Positions 60,940-64,000 of a stretch of 64,000 bases of DNA are shown here, piece by piece. A model generated the notes under the pieces. It worked only from the letters and a program-made list of their open reading frames with translations, was not told where the DNA came from and searched no databases. Each line of letters starts with the position of its first letter. Positions within the stretch are counted from its first letter, which is position 1. The DNA is from Paenibacillus riograndensis SBR5 (lineage in GTDB: Bacteria; Bacillota; Bacilli; Paenibacillales; Paenibacillaceae). The stretch lies in NCBI RefSeq assembly GCF_000981585.1, contig NZ_LN831776.1, positions 449,001-513,000 of the forward strand. The letters are read 5' to 3'. The translations under genes and the position numbers were made by a program.

Positions 60940-61977
60940 ATGTATCCCAAAGATTTAAACTATACAATGCCGCCGGAATGGGGCGAACATGAACGCACAT
61001 TTATTTCCTGGCCAGTCCAGGCTTCCATGATATTTCCGGATAATTATGCAGCGGTGAGCGCCGGCTATGCCGAGATTATCCGGGCCATTGCCGAGTTCGA
61101 GCCGGTAACCGTGATAGTTAATCCCGAAGAGCTCGAGCAGATAGAGAAGCTGGCTCTGGGAGACAACGTTACATTGCTGCCGATCCGGCATAATGATGCC
61201 TGGCTGCGTGACAACGGCCCGACTTTTGTAAAGGGTGCGGATGGCGCTCTTGCAGGCGTGAACTGGAAATTCAATGCCTGGGGCGGCAAATATTCGCCTT
61301 GGGATCTTGATGATGAGGTGGCTCCGCAGATTCTGGAGCAGGTCCAGGTTACCCGTTACGATGCTCCGCTGGTTATGGAAGGCGGCTCCATCCATACAGA
61401 CGGTGAGGGAACGCTCATTACGACCGAGGAATGTCTGCTGAACAAAAACCGCAACCCGGAGCTGGACCGGGAAGAAATCGAAGAATACGTGCGGAAGTAT
61501 ACAGGCACAGAGACCATCATCTGGTTGAAGCGCGGCCTAAGCGGGGATGAAACGGACGGTCATGTTGACAATATTGCCTGCTTCGCTGCACCTGGGAAGG
61601 TAGTCATCCAGGTCTGCGATGATCCGCAGGACGAGAATTATGAGATTACGCGGGAGAATCTGCGTATTCTGGAGAATGCCGTGGATGCCAAAGGCCGGAA
61701 GCTGGAGATCGTCACCATCCAGCAGCCGCCTCGTACCGACTATGACGGCAGCCGTCTGACGCTCAGCTATTTGAACTTTTATTTTGTAAACGGCGGGATT
61801 ATCCTGCCGGTGTTCGGAGGCTCCGCTGCTGAGACGGATGCGCTTGCCGAAGAGAAGCTTGCTGCACTGTTCCCGGACCGCAGAATCCGTACAGTGAACG
61901 GAATGGCCGTGATTGGTGAAGGCGGCAATGTACACTGCACCACCCAGCAGATGCCTGCCGGGAGATCATCTTATTAA
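60940..61977 (+). CDS. aguA: agmatine deiminase
   Basis: 345-residue enzyme of the amidinotransferase fold, converting agmatine to N-carbamoylputrescine and ammonia. The N-terminus reads MPPEWGEHERTFISWP. WLRDNGPTF, MEGGSIHTDGEGTLITTEECLLN and DETDGHVDNIACF hold the substrate and catalytic Asp/His residues, and Cys333 in GGNVHCTTQQMP is the nucleophile. The ATG start at 60940 has a weak AGAGGTAA site. It is 18 nt from aguB, and the two make a putrescine pathway. Confidence 0.97.
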   Translation: MYPKDLNYTMPPEWGEHERTFISWPVQASMIFPDNYAAVSAGYAEIIRAIAEFEPVTVIVNPEELEQIEKLALGDNVTLLPIRHNDAWLRDNGPTFVKGADGALAGVNWKFNAWGGKYSPWDLDDEVAPQILEQVQVTRYDAPLVMEGGSIHTDGEGTLITTEECLLNKNRNPELDREEIEEYVRKYTGTETIIWLKRGLSGDETDGHVDNIACFAAPGKVVIQVCDDPQDENYEITRENLRILENAVDAKGRKLEIVTIQQPPRTDYDGSRLTLSYLNFYFVNGGIILPVFGGSAAETDALAEEKLAALFPDRRIRTVNGMAVIGEGGNVHCTTQQMPAGRSSY

Positions 61978-61995
61978 TGCAAGGAGGACAGAACT

Positions 61996-62871
61996 GTGAG
62001 AAACGTAAAAGTAGCCGCGACGCAAATGAGCTGTTCAGGCGACATTGATGAGAATATCCGCAAGGCGGAAACACTGGTTAGAGAAGCTGCAGCCCAAGGT
62101 GCGCAGATTATTCTGCTGCAGGAGCTGTTTGAAACCCCATATTTCTGCCAAAAGGAGAAATCCGATTACTATGCTTATGCCACCGAGCTTGAGCACAACA
62201 AAGCGGTGAACCACTTCCAAGCTATCGCTAAGGAGCTGCAAGTGGTGCTGCCGATCAGCTTTTATGAAAAGAAAAACTATGCCCGTTACAACTCCTTGGC
62301 CGTGATTGATGCGGATGGCACAGTGCTGGGCAAGTACCGTAAAAGCCATATCCCGGATGGCCCTGGCTATGAGGAGAAGTTCTACTTCAATCCCGGGGAT
62401 ACCGGATTTAAGGTGTGGAACACCCGGTATGCCAAAATCGGCGTAGGCGTCTGCTGGGATCAATGGTATCCGGAGGCAGCGCGGGTAATGAGCCTGATGG
62501 GTGCGGAAATTTTGTTCTACCCTACGGCCATTGGCTCCGAGCCGCAGGACGGCTCGATTGATTCTAAAGACCACTGGCAGACTTGCATGCTGGGGCATGC
62601 TGCGGCGAATCTGATTCCTGTTGTAGCCTCGAACCGGATCGGAGAAGAAACGGATGAGGACTCCAGTATTAACTTTTACGGCTCTTCATTTATCGCTGGC
62701 CCGCAGGGCAACAAGATCGTTGAAGCCGGGCGGGATGAGCAGGCTGTACTGGTCAGCGAATTCGATCTTGACGCGCTGGAGGTTGGCCGGATTGAGTGGG
62801 GAATCTTCCGCGACCGGCGGCCGGAGCTGTACCGGATGATCGCATCATATGACGGAGATTTAACGTTTTAA
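61996..62871 (+). CDS. aguB: N-carbamoylputrescine amidase
   Basis: 291-residue nitrilase-superfamily amidase that turns N-carbamoylputrescine into putrescine, CO2 and ammonia. The Glu-Lys-Cys triad is visible: ILLQELFETPYFC, GKYRKSHIPDGPGY, and Cys153 in GVGVCWDQWYPEAARVM. It starts with GTG 61996 (AAGGAGGACAG upstream). As it directly follows aguA, both are likely one transcript. A strong terminator is seen at 62928-62972. Confidence 0.96.
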   Translation: MRNVKVAATQMSCSGDIDENIRKAETLVREAAAQGAQIILLQELFETPYFCQKEKSDYYAYATELEHNKAVNHFQAIAKELQVVLPISFYEKKNYARYNSLAVIDADGTVLGKYRKSHIPDGPGYEEKFYFNPGDTGFKVWNTRYAKIGVGVCWDQWYPEAARVMSLMGAEILFYPTAIGSEPQDGSIDSKDHWQTCMLGHAAANLIPVVASNRIGEETDEDSSINFYGSSFIAGPQGNKIVEAGRDEQAVLVSEFDLDALEVGRIEWGIFRDRRPELYRMIASYDGDLTF

Positions 62872-62927
62872 GCATAAGCAAGCGGCAAGACCATTAGAAC
62901 CCATTTGGGAACCGCAGCATAAGCAAA

Positions 62928-62972
62928 GGCACCGACCGGGAAGATAACTATCTTCCGGCGGTGTCTTTTTTG
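62928..62972 (+). terminator. terminator of aguAB
   Basis: GGCACCG plus CCGGGAAGAT on the left and ATCTTCCGG plus CGGTGTC on the right around AACT, followed by TTTTTT. Strong. Confidence 0.9.
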
Positions 62973-63054
62973 TCATTTGGGAAATGGGGCCATGCAAGAA
63001 CATGCGGATATCTTGAAAACTTCAGATGATATAGGCGGTGCAGGAGAACTACAA

Positions 63055-63132
63055 GTGGATTCTCTGCATGACTGCACTTTGTGCAACAGAATACTTCTGA
63101 TTCTGCGTTGAATCTCATTCTGCTGCAGAGAA
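63055..63132. repeat. repeat family 3, two units
   Basis: Units with TGCACTTTGTGCAACAGAAT and ATTCTGCTGCAGAGAATGCA, matching the pattern of the 36.4-kb copies (ATTCT...TGYACTTTGTRCA...AGAAT). Confidence 0.5.
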
Positions 63133-63329
63133 TGCAATAGACATTCATGCCGATCATTCGCGGCACTTCAGCCGATGAAATTTCGGAGAAGAGCCCTCAA
63201 TTTGGCTTCGCCAAATTCGAGGGGGGTTCAAACAAATAAGTGACTCTTTCTCCGCTTGGGGTTGCCGAACGATTCATACAGGGTTCTTCAGGAAGGGGTA
63301 AAACAGCAAATGTTACAATCCAGCAATAA

Positions 63330-63350
63330 TATGTTATATAATATAACATA
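63330..63350 (+). promoter_or_regulatory. GlnR/TnrA-like box upstream of an amino-acid binding protein
   Basis: TATGTTATAT and ATATAACATA arms around a central A form a perfect 21-bp palindrome. Within it, TGTTA-N7-TAACA (63332-63348) fits the GlnR/TnrA consensus TGTNA-N7-TNACA. It lies 86 nt upstream of the coding start. Confidence 0.7.
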
Positions 63351-63433
63351 AATACGAAAAGTTAATTGTCATCACCACTTTAATCTGATAAAATCTCCTT
63401 AAGTTATCTTACAAATCAGTAGGGGGATTGGAA

Positions 63434-64000
63434 ATGGGGATGAAAAAGAAATGGGCGATGTCAGCTTTTGTGGCATTATTGGTGCTTGCAATAGCAGGCT
63501 GCGGCTCCGGCAATAAGTCGGGTAGCGGCAGCGCTGGCGGGGAGACGATCAAGTTCGCCAGTGACGCGAGCTATGCGCCGATGGAGTATATGGATACCGA
63601 TAAGATTAAGGGCTTCGACATTGATTTCATAAAGGCGGTTATGGAAGAAGCGGGTATCGATTACACGGTTACGAACACAGGCTGGGACACCATGCTGTCC
63701 AGCGTGAAGCAGGGCACGGAATACCAGGCCGGGTTATCTTCGGTGTCCATTACAGATGAACGTAAGGAGACTTATGATTATTCCATTCCTTATTTTGAAT
63801 CCACTAACATGATCATGGTTAAGGAAGGCAGCGATATCAAGAATGCGCTTGACCTGAAGGACAAGAAGGTTGCCGTGCAGGCGGCGACTACGGCGGATGA
63901 TTTGATGAGCGGAATTATGGGGGTGGACAACGGCAACCTGAAGCGTTTTGACAGCAACGCGGTGGCCCTGATGGAGCTGAACAGCGGTGGAGCGGATGCG
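63434..64000 (+). CDS. amino-acid ABC transporter substrate-binding lipoprotein, partial (runs off the window)
   Basis: First 189 residues visible. The lipobox AIAGC follows a charged N-terminus, and the start is ATG 63434 with AGGGGGATTGG upstream. The mature part is SBP family 3: IKFASDASYAPMEYMDTDKIKGFDIDFIKAV, then TNTGWDTMLSSVKQGTEYQAGLSSVSITDERKETYDYSIPYFES, which resembles glutamine/arginine-type amino-acid binders. The C-terminus and the rest of the operon lie outside. A GlnR/TnrA-like box upstream suggests nitrogen control. Confidence 0.92.
   Translation, partial: MGMKKKWAMSAFVALLVLAIAGCGSGNKSGSGSAGGETIKFASDASYAPMEYMDTDKIKGFDIDFIKAVMEEAGIDYTVTNTGWDTMLSSVKQGTEYQAGLSSVSITDERKETYDYSIPYFESTNMIMVKEGSDIKNALDLKDKKVAVQAATTADDLMSGIMGVDNGNLKRFDSNAVALMELNSGGADA

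Larger units (their letters stand above)
62872..63433. other. intergenic region with terminator, family-3 repeats and GlnR-like box
   Basis: Holds the aguB terminator, two repeat family 3 units (63055-63132), a weak family 2 trace (63226-63250) and the palindrome at 63330-63350. No gene is supported. Confidence 0.65.

Noticed and set aside
1..64000. tRNA or rRNA genes
   Set aside because: No cloverleaf-like segment with GTTCRANYC or rRNA-like stretch was recognised while reading; a dedicated tRNA scan would be needed to exclude one fully.

Overview
The window looks like a chromosomal segment of a Paenibacillus-type endospore-forming Bacillota. The reasons are strong AGGAGG-type ribosome sites with frequent TTG and GTG starts, a Spo0E-family phosphatase, a PII protein, a GlnR/TnrA-type box, a near-perfect CodY-type box, PadR/MarR regulators, and an AimR-like (Alo) peptide quorum-sensing pair. 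Coding DNA is GC-rich, with a few clearly AT-richer islands: the PIN/HTH pair near 22.7-23.9 kb and the second half of the quorum receptor near 42 kb.

Layout. 0-4.7 kb: end of a small heat-shock protein, a DnaJ/CbpA-type co-chaperone and ClpB. 4.8-8 kb (minus strand): an MFS transporter and a fused double glycosyltransferase. 8.3-13.7 kb: a complete five-gene dipeptide/oligopeptide ABC importer. 13.8-18 kb: a small unknown protein, an MBL-fold hydrolase, an SDR and an AI-2E-family membrane protein. 18.5-22.7 kb: a small secreted protein divergent from a two-component system and a beta-propeller lipoprotein. 22.7-23.9 kb: a PIN protein with an HTH partner (candidate toxin-antitoxin). 24-29 kb: a MarR regulator with an attenuator-like leader, an arylsulfotransferase-like protein and a three-gene NMT1/SsuA-type ABC importer. 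29-30.8 kb: a second MarR with a palindromic operator and an alpha/beta hydrolase. 31-36.2 kb: a PotD/FutA-type ABC importer ending in an alkaline-phosphatase-superfamily hydrolase. 36.2-37.1 kb: a repeat-filled gap. 37-41 kb: small unknowns, a UvrD-like helicase and an orphan Imm30-like protein. 41.2-43.2 kb: the HTH-TPR receptor with an overlapping exported propeptide, then a Spo0E-like protein and a tiny membrane protein. 43-48.5 kb: HAD phosphatase, DUF445 protein, PII, a glycosyltransferase and a secreted coiled-coil protein. 48.8-54.6 kb: a five-PAS hybrid kinase coupled to a C39-like peptidase, then type I pullulanase. 54.7-56.6 kb: a group II intron directly behind the pullulanase terminator. 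57-58.4 kb: a PadR operon. 58.6-62.9 kb: GltD, a YfcE-like phosphodiesterase and the agmatine-to-putrescine pair AguA/AguB. The window ends inside an amino-acid ABC binding protein under a GlnR/TnrA-like box.

The most interesting system is at 41213-42695. A 462-residue XRE-HTH/TPR protein overlaps by 38 nt an unannotated 43-residue secreted peptide ending THGLGE, and is followed by a Spo0E-family gene. This is the architecture of RRNPP receptor/peptide pairs, closest to the AimR-like Alo systems of Paenibacillus. Other notable signals are the PIN/HTH pair, several long perfect operator palindromes (29.0, 57.0 and 63.3 kb), two leaders in which a terminator hairpin sits between promoter and gene, and three families of short intergenic palindromic repeats. 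All calls come from reading sequence; no similarity search was run.
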